From the NCBI RefSeq assembly GCF_016765635.1, contig NZ_JAESVD010000002.1:310001-374000 (forward strand): a stretch of DNA of 64,000 bases. The letters run 5' to 3'. Source of the DNA: Shewanella schlegeliana. Its GTDB lineage: Bacteria; Pseudomonadota; Gammaproteobacteria; Enterobacterales; Shewanellaceae. Both the position numbers and the translations under genes were made by a program. Position 1 is the first letter of the stretch, and each line of letters begins with the position of its first letter. This document shows positions 27,003 through 38,200 of this stretch, piece after piece. The notes under the pieces are model-generated. The model had not been told where the DNA came from. It saw only the letters and a program-made list of their open reading frames with translations, and made no database searches.

Positions 27003-27330
27003 TTAATAAAGAAGGACCTAGATCCTAGGACGCTTCGCTGCGAGGAAAAGCAAAAGCCAAAAGCGTCAGCCTGTTATCTTTGGTTTTCCCGCTTTATCTT
27101 TTCCGGCTTTATCCGTCTCAGCCTTTCCAGGCTTCTAGCGTCTTTGCTTTCCCGTCTCTGCTCTTCCTAGGGCCTAGAACCTTTCTTGACTTTCAAAGCT
27201 TTTCCATAAGCGCAGCGTTCCGTAAGTTACGCAGTCACGTTCGTAAGGCCGCAGGCCGTTCGTCTTTTACCGTCTCAGCTTTTCCTAGGGTCTAGAACCT
27301 GCTTTTCCTAGCACCTGCTTTTAAACCTTC
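27003..27330. repeat. CCTAGG-type dispersed intergenic repeat, copy D
   Basis: Includes CCTAGATCCTAGGACGCTTC and then about 65 bases (from CAGCCTGTTATCTTTGG to CTTTTCCGGCTTTATC) almost identical to copy F near 60805. Later comes AAGCGCAGCGTTCCGTAAG, shared with copy A, then repeated CTTTTCCTAGGG/TCTAGAACC. It lies between the xerD start and the 3' end of the first brnQ. The plus-strand frame 27080-27295 is an artefact of it. Confidence 0.75.
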
Positions 27331-27443
27331 TTATAAACAAAAAAGGCAATGCTCATAGAGCATCGCCTCAATATTATGCCATCGAACTGGCTTAGGCTAT
27401 TAGCTTTAACGAATCACTTTATCTAAAGCTACAACCGCTAGCT

Positions 27444-28775
27444 TTAGTTAACCGCTATCTGCTCGGCAGGCTTTTTAACAAACATGCAAGCAACGATGGC
27501 GATAGCAGTCGGGAGTAACCAAGCCATACCTTCGCTATAAAGTGGCATAAAATCGACTAGGCTCATATCAATACCGCACGCCTTCAGTCCATCGATACAA
27601 CCAAATATAAATGCAACTCCCAGTACAAATCGGTGACACATCCTTGGGTTTACGAACTTTTGATTCAAAAGAGTCACAAAAACCAAAGCGATAATCACTG
27701 GATAGATGGTATAGAGTACTGGAACACTGATGCTGATAAGCTGCGCCAAGCCCACATTTGCAACAGTGGCACAGGTAAGGGAGCTGAGCACAACAAAGCT
27801 GCGATAAGAGCAACGAGGAAACTGTTCATGAAAAAACTCAGAACAAGCCGTTACCAAACCAATAACCGTAGTCAAGCAAGCCAAAGTAACGACTGTCGCC
27901 AATAAGATCTGGCCTAACGCCCCAAATTCATTTGCCACATAATTGGTTAAGATCACGCCCCCATTATCGGCTCCTTTTGCAATCTCACCTGCTGTAGCGC
28001 CAAGATGGAAAAGTGAAAAATAGACAAATGAAAGACCAGCCGCTGCTAACAGTGCAGCCTTGATAAGGTAATGGGTCTGCTCTTTAATATCACTCACCCC
28101 TTTGCGGCGTAAAATATCGATGATCAAAATTCCAAACACCATGGCAGCTAACGTATCCATGGTATTGTAACCCTCCAATATTCCTTTAACTAAAGGGCTC
28201 GATTGGTACTCTCCTACCGCGCCCCCTATCTGCGCATCAGGCTGCATAAACACAGAGAAAGCAAGAATAACCAAAAGAAACAGCATAATAGGCGTCAGTA
28301 CCTTACCCACACTATCGAGTAGTTTCCCAGGGTAAAGAGCCAGCAACATTGCACAACTAAAAAAGAGCAGAGAATAAAGAAGCTGCGACACATTAAACGT
28401 CACACCAGCCAGCATAAATGTCGCCGCTGAGTCGCTAAGAAATGGCTTAAACCCCATTTCATAGGCAACGAGTCCTGCACGAGGTAACGCAAAAGCAGGG
28501 CCTAAAATGATATAGATAGCTAAACCTAACAAGGTCGCGACAACTGGTGGAAGCAGCGTCATCATCTTACCGTTAGCCTTAGCAACGGCAATCAAGGTCA
28601 TCAGTGGCAAGGTAACCGCAGTAATTAAGAAACCTAACATGGCTAAGGTCATATTCTCACCAGCCAAGTGGCCTGCAAGAGGTGGAAAAATTAAATTACC
28701 CGCACCTAGAAAAAAAGCGAAAGTCATAAAACCTAAGCCCAATGTATCGGCAGTCGTCATTTTTTTGCTGTGCAC
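27444..28775 (-). CDS. brnQ: Branched-chain amino acid transporter BrnQ (copy 1)
   Basis: A 443-residue inner-membrane cation symporter for leucine, isoleucine and valine of the LIVCS family, with about twelve membrane segments. The family start TLGLGFMTFAFFLGAGNLIFPP is clear, with LEGYNTMDTLAAMVFGILII and the LAQLISISVPVLYTIYPV region later. It is a close paralogue of the next gene upstream and in the same orientation, 330 bases apart. Copy 1 has more cysteines and is the more diverged looking of the two. No regulator is adjacent. The 330-base gap upstream shows only AT-rich promoter-like sequence. Confidence 0.92.
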   Translation of the reverse strand: MHSKKMTTADTLGLGFMTFAFFLGAGNLIFPPLAGHLAGENMTLAMLGFLITAVTLPLMTLIAVAKANGKMMTLLPPVVATLLGLAIYIILGPAFALPRAGLVAYEMGFKPFLSDSAATFMLAGVTFNVSQLLYSLLFFSCAMLLALYPGKLLDSVGKVLTPIMLFLLVILAFSVFMQPDAQIGGAVGEYQSSPLVKGILEGYNTMDTLAAMVFGILIIDILRRKGVSDIKEQTHYLIKAALLAAAGLSFVYFSLFHLGATAGEIAKGADNGGVILTNYVANEFGALGQILLATVVTLACLTTVIGLVTACSEFFHEQFPRCSYRSFVVLSSLTCATVANVGLAQLISISVPVLYTIYPVIIALVFVTLLNQKFVNPRMCHRFVLGVAFIFGCIDGLKACGIDMSLVDFMPLYSEGMAWLLPTAIAIVACMFVKKPAEQIAVN

Positions 28776-29105
28776 TTTTTACTATCCATCATGATGATAT
28801 TCGAATCGCTCTGTAAACGAGCATTAATTAGCGCGTACTAATTATCAAATTCACTCAATGGTGACAAGCAGTCAATACAACAAAGCCCCACTTCACATCA
28901 AGAGGGCAACATTTCAATGGTTTGGGGGTAACACAAGACACTAATATCAAACATTGACACTAGCAATAGGAGTGAATGCAACAGATTAACAACAGCAATC
29001 GATTCAGCTAATCATTAATAAGCTAGACGATTTGATTAAGATAAGAGTGACGTAGCGCATTAAATTCCGTTACACGAAATTCAATGCGCTAAAGTTTAGC
29101 CACTA

Positions 29106-30458
29106 TTAATTCAGTACGACCTCAGTCTTAGGCTTGCTACTTTTGATCAACATGCAAGCCAGTATTGCCAAACCAGTAGGCAGTAACCAAGCCATGCCTT
29201 CATTATGCAATGGCATAAAGTTCAGCACACTAACGTCAACACCTGCAGCCTTGATGCCGTCGATGATACCGAAAAATAGTGCAACACTCAGTACAATACG
29301 GTGAGCCGCTTTTGGATTAGCGAAACGTTCAGTTAAGAATGTCACCGCAACCAAGGCGATAGCCACTGGGTAAACCGTCATCAATACTGGAACGCTGATG
29401 CTGATAAGCTGTGCTAGACCTACGTTAGCGATAGTCGCGCAAACGATACTGACTAGCACTACGAAACGGCGGTAAGAGATCTTTGGTAGTAGCTCGTTAA
29501 AGTACTCACCACAAGCACTGATAAGACCCACAGCCGTAGTCAAACAGGCGAGTGTCACAACAGATGACAATAACACCATGCCGCTTGCGCCAAATTTAGC
29601 AGTAACATAGTTAGTTAAGATCACGCCGCCATTTTCTGCACCAGCCGCTAAGTCGCCTGCTGTAGCACCTAAATAGAATAGTGATACATATACAAATGCC
29701 AAGCCTGCTGCCGCAATCAGGGCCGCTTTAATTAAATAATTAGTCTGTGCTTTTGGCTCTGTGACGCCTTTCTTACGTAGGATATCGATGATCAACATAC
29801 CGAAGATCAATGAGGCCAAGGTATCCATGGTGTTATAGCCTTCCAAGATCCCCTTAGTTAGTGGGTTTACTTGGTAATCACCAACGGCTGCGCCGATATC
29901 ACTACCAGGGATCACGATCACAGAGATCGCTAGACCGACTAATAATAAGATAAGGATCGGCGTTAATACTTTACCTACGCTATCAAGTAACTTACCTGGG
30001 AACAGAGCCAGTACCATAGATAGACCGAAGAAACCTAAGGTATAAATAAGCTGCGCGATGTTAAGTGATAAACCCGCAATCATAAAGGTCGCACTAGTAT
30101 CAGTTAAAAACGGCTTGAAGCCGACTTCGTAAGCAACCAGTCCAGTTCTTGGTGCGGCGAACGCAGGACCTATAATGATAAAAATAGAGACAGCTAATGC
30201 AGTCGCAGCGATGGGAGGCAGCAATTGCATTATTTTACCGTTCGCTTTAGCGACAGCAATAAGAGTCAGGAGAGGAAGGCCGACCGCAGTAATAAGGAAG
30301 CCAAGCATAGCTAGGATGATATTTTCGCCCGCCAAAAAGCCTGCTAATGGTGGGAAAATTAAGTTACCCGCCCCCAAAAAGAACGCGAAGGTCATAAAAC
30401 CCAACCCTAACGTATCTGTAATACTCATCTGATTATTCTGCACTTTATGCCCCATCAT
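29106..30458 (-). CDS. brnQ: Branched-chain amino acid transporter BrnQ (copy 2)
   Basis: A 450-residue LIVCS family symporter, colinear with the gene downstream over its full length: TLGLGFMTFAFFLGAGNLIF, FLAGENIILAMLGFLITAVG, LEGYNTMDTLASLIFGMLII and the end region PLHNEGMAWLLPTGLAILAC. The pair is a tandem gene duplication. Separate promoters are likely given the spacing. The start is ATG 30458, preceding another ATG; an internal Met at residue 11 (MSITDT) aligns better with the start of copy 1 and is an alternative. Confidence 0.92.
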   Translation of the reverse strand: MMGHKVQNNQMSITDTLGLGFMTFAFFLGAGNLIFPPLAGFLAGENIILAMLGFLITAVGLPLLTLIAVAKANGKIMQLLPPIAATALAVSIFIIIGPAFAAPRTGLVAYEVGFKPFLTDTSATFMIAGLSLNIAQLIYTLGFFGLSMVLALFPGKLLDSVGKVLTPILILLLVGLAISVIVIPGSDIGAAVGDYQVNPLTKGILEGYNTMDTLASLIFGMLIIDILRKKGVTEPKAQTNYLIKAALIAAAGLAFVYVSLFYLGATAGDLAAGAENGGVILTNYVTAKFGASGMVLLSSVVTLACLTTAVGLISACGEYFNELLPKISYRRFVVLVSIVCATIANVGLAQLISISVPVLMTVYPVAIALVAVTFLTERFANPKAAHRIVLSVALFFGIIDGIKAAGVDVSVLNFMPLHNEGMAWLLPTGLAILACMLIKSSKPKTEVVLN

Positions 30459-30975
30459 TATTTTATTTAGTTAATTATTTTGTGCCATCACATTCCTAAG
30501 GCACCACTTAGGTTGATAGCAAAAAAATGTGTAATCTTTACTTTACACAGTTCCATGGTAAATAGGGCCCATTCTTGGCGAGTTTTTGAACAGCGGCGAA
30601 AAAAGTAACGCTTCAATTGCTTTAAAACTGGTTTACCTTCTCTAAAATTGAGCTTTTACCCAACAAAGAGGGGCATACTATTAACAGAGTCGTTAAAAAC
30701 AAACAAGCAGGCATACGGAAAAACGAGCATTCTCGATATAACCAGCAACACAATAACAACAAAACATTCCCATTACTTACATTCACCCCATGAGCACCCA
30801 CAACACGACACATCCGCTTTAATAGCCAGCAAGCAGTTCAACGTGAGTAACCACTTACATGCATAATAACTAAAGCGTGCTTAAAACATTAACAATTAAA
30901 CCTAGATTAGTTGATTACGCTATACGCTTGATTAGCGTACAATTAGCTTAACAGTTCAAACCAACTCTTGTTGCA
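30459..30975. other. Intergenic region between brnQ copy 2 and trmN
   Basis: About 515 AT-rich bases between divergent genes. They should carry both promoters. The short frames within lack ribosome sites and coding-like composition. No riboswitch, strong hairpin or repeat was recognised. Confidence 0.5.
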
Positions 30976-31734
30976 ATGCCATTTACCTTCAAACTCTTTC
31001 ATGTCGATGACAGCCGTTGCGGCATGCCCGTCAGCACCGATGGCGTACTTCTGGGCGCTTGGGCACCATTAGTACAAGCCAAAACCATACTCGATATTGG
31101 CGCAGGCAGTGGCCTATTAAGCCTAATGGCCGCACAGCGTAGCCAAGCAAAGATTACCGCCATCGAGCTAGATAGCCATGCCGCCTTAGACTGTCAGCAA
31201 AATTTCAATGCCAGCCATTGGTCAGAGCGCCTTGAGGTTATCTGCTGCGATATCCAAGCCTATTGCCAACAAGCGCAACAACAGCAGTTTGAGCATATCA
31301 TCTGTAATCCGCCCTATTTTGCCAGTGGGCCACAATCGAGCGACGCCTCAAGAGCCACCGCTCGCCATACCGATAGCCTAAGTTTCGATGCCTTGCTAAG
31401 TGCCATCAAGCAGCTGCTAGCGCCCCAAGGAGCGGCGAGTCTTATTCTGCCTACCGAGTCAATAAAGCTATTTGAAAGTAAGTTAAGCCAATATAAGCTC
31501 ACGTTGAGTCAAAGATTGATGGCCTCCAGCGTTGAGGGAAAAGAAGCGAACCGACAAGTGCTCGTGCTGCGTCATACTCCCGCAACGACAGATGACTCAA
31601 ATACTAAAGCCAAGTTAACAGTAGAGGGTAAGTTTGAGTGTGTTAGCGAGCAGCAGCTCTATATTCGTCAGAAAAACGGCCAGTACAGCCAAGCCTTTAG
31701 CTTATTGAGTAGGGATTTTTATTTAAAGCTTTAA
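30976..31734 (+). CDS. trmN: tRNA1(Val) (adenine(37)-N6)-methyltransferase TrmN6 (YfiC)
   Basis: A 252-residue S-adenosylmethionine-dependent methyltransferase predicted to methylate A37 of a valine tRNA. The N-terminal [20 protein letters not shown] is specific to this family. The SAM loop [13 protein letters not shown] is at 39-51 and the N6-adenine catalytic motif NPPYF is at 111-115. Length matches YfiC. It lies directly before srmB, 69 bases apart on the same strand, whereas in E. coli yfiC and srmB are divergent neighbours. Confidence 0.92.
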   Translation: MPFTFKLFHVDDSRCGMPVSTDGVLLGAWAPLVQAKTILDIGAGSGLLSLMAAQRSQAKITAIELDSHAALDCQQNFNASHWSERLEVICCDIQAYCQQAQQQQFEHIICNPPYFASGPQSSDASRATARHTDSLSFDALLSAIKQLLAPQGAASLILPTESIKLFESKLSQYKLTLSQRLMASSVEGKEANRQVLVLRHTPATTDDSNTKAKLTVEGKFECVSEQQLYIRQKNGQYSQAFSLLSRDFYLKL

Positions 31735-31803
31735 GGATCTGGCGATCTAATCGTTTAAAGTCGCTTCTATAAGCATTATAATGTCCGGCTATTATTTATT
31801 GAG

Positions 31804-33039
31804 ATGCCACGCATGCAATTTGAAGATCTCCAGCTTGACCCTTGTTTGTTAGAGTCATTAAAAGCAATGGGCCATAACAAGCCCACTACGATACAACAGC
31901 AAACAATCCCTGTTGCCATGGAGCAAAGAGATATCTTAGCTCGCGCACCAACGGGTACAGGCAAGACGGCAAGCTTTCTTCTGCCTGCGTTGCAGCACCT
32001 AATCGACTTTCCACGTCGATATGGCGGCCGAGCGCGCGTATTGATTCTGACTCCAACACGTGAACTTGCTAGCCAAATTCATCGTTATGCCAGCCACCTT
32101 GCAACAGGCCTAGGTCTTGACACCGTCATCATCACGGGTGGTGTTCCTTACGGTCCTCAAGAGGAAGCACTACAGAAGAACGTTGACATCTTAGTTGCCA
32201 CTCCAGGCCGTTTGATGGAGTACTTAGACAAGGGGCACTTCAACGCCGAAGAAGTCGAAGTATTGGTGATCGATGAAGCCGACCGCATGCTAGACATGGG
32301 CTTCTCTGCAGTCGTTGAAAGTATTGCAATCGAATCAGTTGGCCGTAAGCAGACCATGCTATTCTCTGCCACGCTCGAAGGCAGCGACGTGGGACGTTTC
32401 TCACATCAGCTACTAACCAACCCAGTTAAGCTGGAAGCAGAAGCACCACGCAGCGAAAAAGCTAAGATCCATCAGTGGATCCACTTAGCCGACGACAAGG
32501 CACATAAGTTTGCATTGCTCGCAGCACTTTTAAAGCAAGAAGAAGTTCAGCGCACCATCGTCTTCGTTAAGACCCGTGAAGCGGTTGCTAGCCTTGAAGG
32601 CCTGCTACAGAAAGAGGGCATCGCTTGTGCGTTTATGCGCGGCGATATGGAGCAAAAAGCGCGTTTCCAAGCACTGGGTCGTTTCACCAAAGGTGAAGTC
32701 AATATCTTACTAGCAACAGACGTTGCTGCACGCGGTATCGATATTGACGGTATTACCCATGTGATCAATTTCGATATGCCACGCTCTGCAGATACTTATG
32801 TTCACCGTATCGGTCGTACAGGCCGTGCAGGTGCTAAAGGTACTGCAATATCATTGGTTGAAGCCCATGATATCCGTGTCGTAGGTAAGATTGAGCGCTA
32901 TATTGGCCAACCACTGAAACGCCGTTTCGTTAAAGACTTGCGTCCAAAGAACAAAGAAGCTAAGCCTCCTGGAAAGAAAAAAGCGGGTCCAGAAGGTAAA
33001 AACTTCAGTAAGAAAAACAAGAAGAAAAAGAAGAAGTAA
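31804..33039 (+). CDS. srmB: ATP-dependent RNA helicase SrmB
   Basis: A 411-residue DEAD-box helicase that assists early assembly of the large ribosomal subunit. Motifs are in order: Q motif near 28-32, APTGTGKT (48-55), PTRELA (84-89), TPGR (133-136), DEAD (157-160), SAT (188-190), then VATDVAARGID-type ATDVAARGIDID and HRIGRTGRAG in the second RecA domain. The tail is lysine-rich (KKNKKKKKK), as expected for RNA binding. It resembles E. coli SrmB more than RhlE or CsdA (e.g. GRKQTMLFSATLEGSDV). ATG 31804 is taken; ATG 31813 is a near equivalent. Confidence 0.94.
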   Translation: MPRMQFEDLQLDPCLLESLKAMGHNKPTTIQQQTIPVAMEQRDILARAPTGTGKTASFLLPALQHLIDFPRRYGGRARVLILTPTRELASQIHRYASHLATGLGLDTVIITGGVPYGPQEEALQKNVDILVATPGRLMEYLDKGHFNAEEVEVLVIDEADRMLDMGFSAVVESIAIESVGRKQTMLFSATLEGSDVGRFSHQLLTNPVKLEAEAPRSEKAKIHQWIHLADDKAHKFALLAALLKQEEVQRTIVFVKTREAVASLEGLLQKEGIACAFMRGDMEQKARFQALGRFTKGEVNILLATDVAARGIDIDGITHVINFDMPRSADTYVHRIGRTGRAGAKGTAISLVEAHDIRVVGKIERYIGQPLKRRFVKDLRPKNKEAKPPGKKKAGPEGKNFSKKNKKKKKK

Positions 33040-33069
33040 ATACGAGCCTTCTTTTTCGACAATAATATT

Positions 33070-33099
33070 AAAAGGCCACGTTTACGTGGCCTTTTTTAT
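33070..33099. terminator. Terminator between srmB and the following convergent gene
   Basis: The stem AAAAGGCCACG/CGTGGCCTTTT with loop TTTA is followed by TT and ATTA on one side and preceded by A-rich sequence on the other. It serves srmB and probably the gene ending at 33105. Confidence 0.88.
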
Positions 33100-33104
33100 C
33101 ACCA

Positions 33105-33695
33105 TTACCCAGGTATATGCACACCCAAACTGCGCAACAGATGATAATAGGCTGTTATGGTTACCGCCCCCATACCGACAACCAAAAGGATGCGGTATTT
33201 AAAACCATGTTGATGATGCTTTACTCGGTCTTTATGTGTCACTACATCCATCATTTCGTCTCCAAAATAGATCGACAAAAGAGTACCAAGTGCACTAATA
33301 GCCAGAATGCTCCAATAAGGAATAGGTTGAGTCAAAATATGTTGTAATAGTCGGGTAAGAAACGTCAATTGATAAGTACTTTCTGAAAAGTTGATAAAGT
33401 AAACATTGACCCCAACGGCAATAAACCACAACACGACTTGAGTTATGGCCATCCTGACATTGAACAGTAAGCGCACTGGAAATGCGATTAGAAAGCCACC
33501 ATCTGCAACGGGGGTGCATAATACAAAGAAACTCCAACTCAATACCGCTAATGCAAAGCCTGTAGACGCATTATATTTCCAGCTCATATAACCAAAATAA
33601 ACAACAATGATTGCCAGTAAAACAATAAACTTTATCAGTGTTTCTTTGTGCGTTTGGTGACTCGGGTGAAATTTAGTCTTAATTGCGTTAAACAT
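33105..33695 (-). CDS. Conserved hypothetical inner-membrane protein
   Basis: A 196-residue protein with about five hydrophobic segments (ETLIKFIVLLAIIVVYFGYM, FALAVLSWSFFVLCTPVADG, ITQVVLWFIAVGVNVYFI, YWSILAISALGTLLSIYFG, ILLVVGMGAVTITAYYHLL). A charged, histidine-rich loop (THKDRVKHHQHGF) lies before the last helix. No family is recognised and no catalytic motif is visible. It stands alone between srmB and the RND pair, in the opposite orientation to both. The upstream 258 bases contain only a promoter-like AT-rich stretch. Confidence 0.7.
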   Translation of the reverse strand: MFNAIKTKFHPSHQTHKETLIKFIVLLAIIVVYFGYMSWKYNASTGFALAVLSWSFFVLCTPVADGGFLIAFPVRLLFNVRMAITQVVLWFIAVGVNVYFINFSESTYQLTFLTRLLQHILTQPIPYWSILAISALGTLLSIYFGDEMMDVVTHKDRVKHHQHGFKYRILLVVGMGAVTITAYYHLLRSLGVHIPG

Positions 33696-33953
33696 AATTA
33701 GTCACCGTTAATATCCATTAGTCATTCCCCTAGTCGAATCATTGAAGTGGATCTGCTCGCGTTAGATTTTCATATTACGCTTAGACGGTACGATTTCAAT
33801 CGTGACTAGTCACAACTTTAGTCAGAGAACCGCCTTGGTACCAAGTATTTAAGTTTGATAATGACTCCCTTGGTAAACCTCACACCAACACTACAAGTTT
33901 AAACATATTTGTTACAAATAAAGATGTCGCCTTGTCCCTGACTCTGGTAATTT

Positions 33954-35213
33954 ATGCAATTAGAAAAGTCTATGCATGGAAAAGCAGATCAGATGATAAA
34001 TAAAATTAAAACAATACTTAGGAGAATGACTCCTCTCTTTATTCTTCTGGCCTTTATTATCGCCGCTCAAATTCTGATTAGTACCAAGGAAGCCCCTGAG
34101 CAGAAAGCCGATACCGCCCCAGTGCCGATTGTTGATGTCACCGAAGTGAAACGCCAAACTGTGTCACTCAACCTGCCCTCCTACGGGGTGGTGACACCAA
34201 AATATAAAACGCAACTGGTCACCGAAGTACAGGGCCGTATGTTGTCTATCTCGGCTAACTTTGTTGCCGGTGGCGTAGTAAAGAAAGGTGACGAGTTGGC
34301 CGTTATTGAGCCATCTGATTACGAGGCGGATCTGATGCAGGCGCAGGCCTCTCTGGCTAAAGCCAAGGCCGCCCTGGAGGAGGAGCGCGCCAAAGGGGAA
34401 GTGGCAAAAAATGACTGGAAAGGCTACGACGGCGGCATTCCACCAGAGCTTGGTCTACGCCTCCCACAACTAAAGCAAGAACAAGCCAATGTAAAGTTCC
34501 AGCAAGCAGCCCTTGCCCGCGCACAGCGCAACCTTGAACGAACCGTTATTCGCGCACCATTCGATGGCATCATTAAGGCGCGCAACGTCGACCTTGGCCA
34601 GTATGTCACTCTAGGCACTAACTTAGGTGAGCTATATGACACCCGTATAGCCGAGGTGAGATTGCCGCTATCGAATAACGATCTAGCTTACCTAGAGTCG
34701 GTCGATAACCCAGATACCGATGTCAGTCTAAGCGCCGATCTCGCTGGTAGAAAGATCATTTGGCAGGGACAAATTGTGCGTAGCGAAGGCGTTATCGATG
34801 CTGAAAACCGCATGGTTTTCTTGGTTGCCGAAGTGAAAGACCCCTACCTACGTGATAACCAAGTCGAAGGCCAGCTGCCCCTAAAATACGGCACCTTTGT
34901 CACCGCAGTGATTAAAGGTCGCACCGTTGACGGTATCGTCAAGTTACCACGTCATTTAGTACGAAATAACCAAGTCACTATTGTAAATAGCGATAGCAGC
35001 ATCGAGCTTCGCAGCGTCAATGTCGTACGCACCGATCTGGACAGTGTCTACATCAAGGACAGCCTTAACGATGGTGAGCGCGTGTCACTGACTAACCTTG
35101 TCAATGCCGAAGATGGGCAGATGGTCAAAGTTGTCGGCGAAGATTCTAGCTCTAATCAAGAGTCTCAGAGTGAGAGCAGTGAAGAGCAACTCGCTAGTGC
35201 GGGTGGTCAATAA
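33954..35213 (+). CDS. RND efflux periplasmic adaptor (membrane fusion protein)
   Basis: A 419-residue HlyD/AcrA-type adaptor linking the inner-membrane pump to an outer-membrane channel. One N-terminal helix (LFILLAFIIAAQILIST) anchors it. The two lipoyl half motifs (RMLSISANFVAGGVVKKGDELAVIEP and RTVIRAPFDGIIKARNVDLG in parts) flank an Ala-rich helical hairpin (AQASLAKAKAALEEERAKG). The tail is rich in Ser, Glu and Gln. The stop codon overlaps the start of the pump gene by one base, so translation is coupled. No TetR or MarR repressor and no outer-membrane channel gene lie beside the pair. Several in-frame starts are possible; the first was kept. Confidence 0.9.
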   Translation: MQLEKSMHGKADQMINKIKTILRRMTPLFILLAFIIAAQILISTKEAPEQKADTAPVPIVDVTEVKRQTVSLNLPSYGVVTPKYKTQLVTEVQGRMLSISANFVAGGVVKKGDELAVIEPSDYEADLMQAQASLAKAKAALEEERAKGEVAKNDWKGYDGGIPPELGLRLPQLKQEQANVKFQQAALARAQRNLERTVIRAPFDGIIKARNVDLGQYVTLGTNLGELYDTRIAEVRLPLSNNDLAYLESVDNPDTDVSLSADLAGRKIIWQGQIVRSEGVIDAENRMVFLVAEVKDPYLRDNQVEGQLPLKYGTFVTAVIKGRTVDGIVKLPRHLVRNNQVTIVNSDSSIELRSVNVVRTDLDSVYIKDSLNDGERVSLTNLVNAEDGQMVKVVGEDSSSNQESQSESSEEQLASAGGQ

Positions 35214-38200
35214 TGAGCGCCCCAATCGACACCCAGAAAGGGATTATCGCCTGGTTTGCCCGCAATAGTGTGGCGGCCAATCTATTGATGTGGATCTTAA
35301 TCATAGGTGGCCTGTTCAGCACCCTGATTATTAATAAAGAAATTTTCCCCACGTTTGAGCTTAACTACCTACAGATCTCCGTAGCCTACCCAGGCGCCGC
35401 CCCTCAAGAAATTGAGGAGGGGATCAACATTAAGATAGAGGAGGCGATTCAAGATATTAATGGCATCAAGAAGATCTCTTCCGTTGCCAGCGAGGGGGTG
35501 GGTTCGGTTACGATTGAGGTTGAAGATAGCTACGATCCACAAGATATTCTCGATGAAGCCAAGCTGCGCATCGATGCCATCTCCACCTTCCCGGTCAATA
35601 TTGAGAAGCCCAATATTTTCCGTATCAAACCTGAAAATAATGTGATCTGGATTTCGGTCTACGGCGATCAGTCTCTGCAAGAGATGAAAGAGCTAGCGAA
35701 AACCATTCGTGACGAAGTGGCCTTGTTACCAGCGGTGACCCGCGCTCAAGTTACGGGTGTACGCGAGTACGAAATTGGAATAGAGCTGTCTGAAGACAAA
35801 CTTAGGGAGTATGGTCTCACCTTTTCTCAGGTGGCACAGGCGGTACAAAATTCCTCTATCGATCTTCCCGGTGGCTCGATTCGCGCTAAAGATGGCGATA
35901 TCTTGCTGCGCACCAAGGGCCAAGCCTATACTGGCGAAGACTTCTCTCAGATAGTTGTCAGCACTCGCCCAGACGGTAGCCGAGTGATGTTGCCTCAAGT
36001 CGCCACTATTAATGACAGCTTCGAAGAGCGCCTAGAATATACCCGCTTTAATGGCCAGCCTGCGGCGATCATCGAAGTACTCAGCGTCGATGATCAAAAT
36101 GCACTGGATATCTCCGAGCAAGTTAAGGCGTACATCGAGCAAAAGCGTGACGCGCTACCTGCTGGCGCGAAACTAGATACTTGGGGTGATCTCACCCATT
36201 ATCTTAAGGGTCGATTGAACATGATGCTGTCGAACATGTTCTACGGTGCCTTGCTAGTATTCATTATCCTCGCGCTATTCCTAGAGATTAAGCTAGCATT
36301 TTGGGTAATGATGGGACTGCCTGTTTGCTTCTTAGGCGCCATGCTGTTTATGCCCTTAGAGCCCTTCTCGCTGTCGATCAATATGCTGACCCTGTTTGCC
36401 TTCATACTTGTGCTGGGGATCGTGGTGGATGACGCCATTGTCATCGGCGAGAGCGCCTACACAGAGATAGAGGAGAAGGGGCACTCCCTAGAGAACGTCG
36501 TCAAGGGTGCCAAGAAAGTGGCCATGCCCGCCACCTTTGGAGTACTCACCACCATTGCCGCCTTCATGCCCATGCTGATGGTGTCTGGCCCACAAGGGAT
36601 TATTTGGAAGTCCATCGGCATGATAGTGATCTTGTGTCTGCTGTTCTCCTTGGTGGAATCAAAGCTTATCCTACCCGCCCACCTTGCCCATATGAAACCG
36701 CGCAAGCCCAGATCAGAGCTTGGGCTACTGGGCCGTCTTAAAGCGGGTTTGAATGATAAGGTGCAATACTTTATCCATAACCAATACCGACCGTTCTTGG
36801 AGCGCTGTATCGTACAACGTTACAACACGGTGGCCGTTTTTGTCGGTGTACTCATCCTCTCTATCGCACTGGTTCTCAGTGGTCAGGTACGCTGGGTCTT
36901 CTTCCCAGATATCCCATCTGACTTTATCCAGGTTCGTCTTGATATGGCTGAGGGCAGCTCAGAGGAAAACACCCTTAAAGTCGTGCAAGAAGTTGAAGAG
37001 GCACTATATACGATGAATGCTCAGATGGAAGAGGAGCTAGGCTACCCAGTGGTCAAGCACAGTTTTATCAATATGAGCTCGCGCACCTCAGCCTTCCTGT
37101 TTGCCGAACTGACTAAGGGCGAGGATCGTGATGTCGATGGCGAAGCTATCGCTAGCGCTTGGCGTAAACAGTTACCCGAGTTAGTCGCGGTTAAGAAATT
37201 AAATATCAATGCCAGCACCAATGATGCCGGCGGCGATATCTCCTTTAGACTGACATCGAACAATCTAGAACAGTTATCAAAGGCTTCTGAGGAGCTAAAA
37301 CAGAAGCTACGTAGCTACGAGGGGGTGTACGATATTTCAGATAATTTCTCCTCTGGTAGTCAAGAGATCAAGTTAAAGATCCGCCCCGAAGCCGAAGCAT
37401 TAGGCCTGACACTGTCAGATCTTGCACGCCAAGTGCGTTATGGCTTCTATGGTTACGAAGCCCAGCGTATTTTACGTAATAAAGAGGAAGTTAAAGTGAT
37501 GGTGCGCTACCCGTTAGAGCAGCGCCGCACCGTAGGTCACCTTGAAAATATGCTTATTCGCACACCGAGCGGCGCAGCGGTGCCGTTCTCGACGGTAGCC
37601 GAGTTGCAACTGGGTGATTCCTACTCCTCGATTACCCGTGTCGATGGTCGCCGAGCGATTACCATTATTGCTAACGCAGACACCAATAAGGTTGAACCAT
37701 CAAAAGTCGTTGGTGAGATCCAAGAGGATTTCCTCCCAGCACTTCAGGCTAAATACCCGAATATCTCTACCGCACTCGATGGCGGCAGTGCCGATGAACA
37801 GAGCGCCCTAGTTAGCTTGCTGCAAGGCTTCTTCTTCGCGCTGTTTACCATCTATGCTCTGATGGCGATTCCGCTGAAATCTTATAGTCAGCCACTGATT
37901 ATCATGTCGGTGATCCCCTTTGGTATGATCGGTGCCCTGTTTGGTCACTTCATCCTAGGGCTGAATATGAGCATCTTGAGCCTATGCGGCATCGTCGCGC
38001 TAGCGGGTGTGGTAGTCAATGACTCGCTGATCTTGGTGGACTTTGTTAACCGTGCTCGCGCCGAAGGACACAGCATTGTCAAGGCTGCGGTTGATTCGGG
38101 TTGTTACCGTTTTAGGGCGATTATCCTCACCTCCCTCACCACCTTTGTCGGCTTAGTCCCCATTCTGCTAGAGCGAAGCCTGCAGGCACAAATTGTGATC

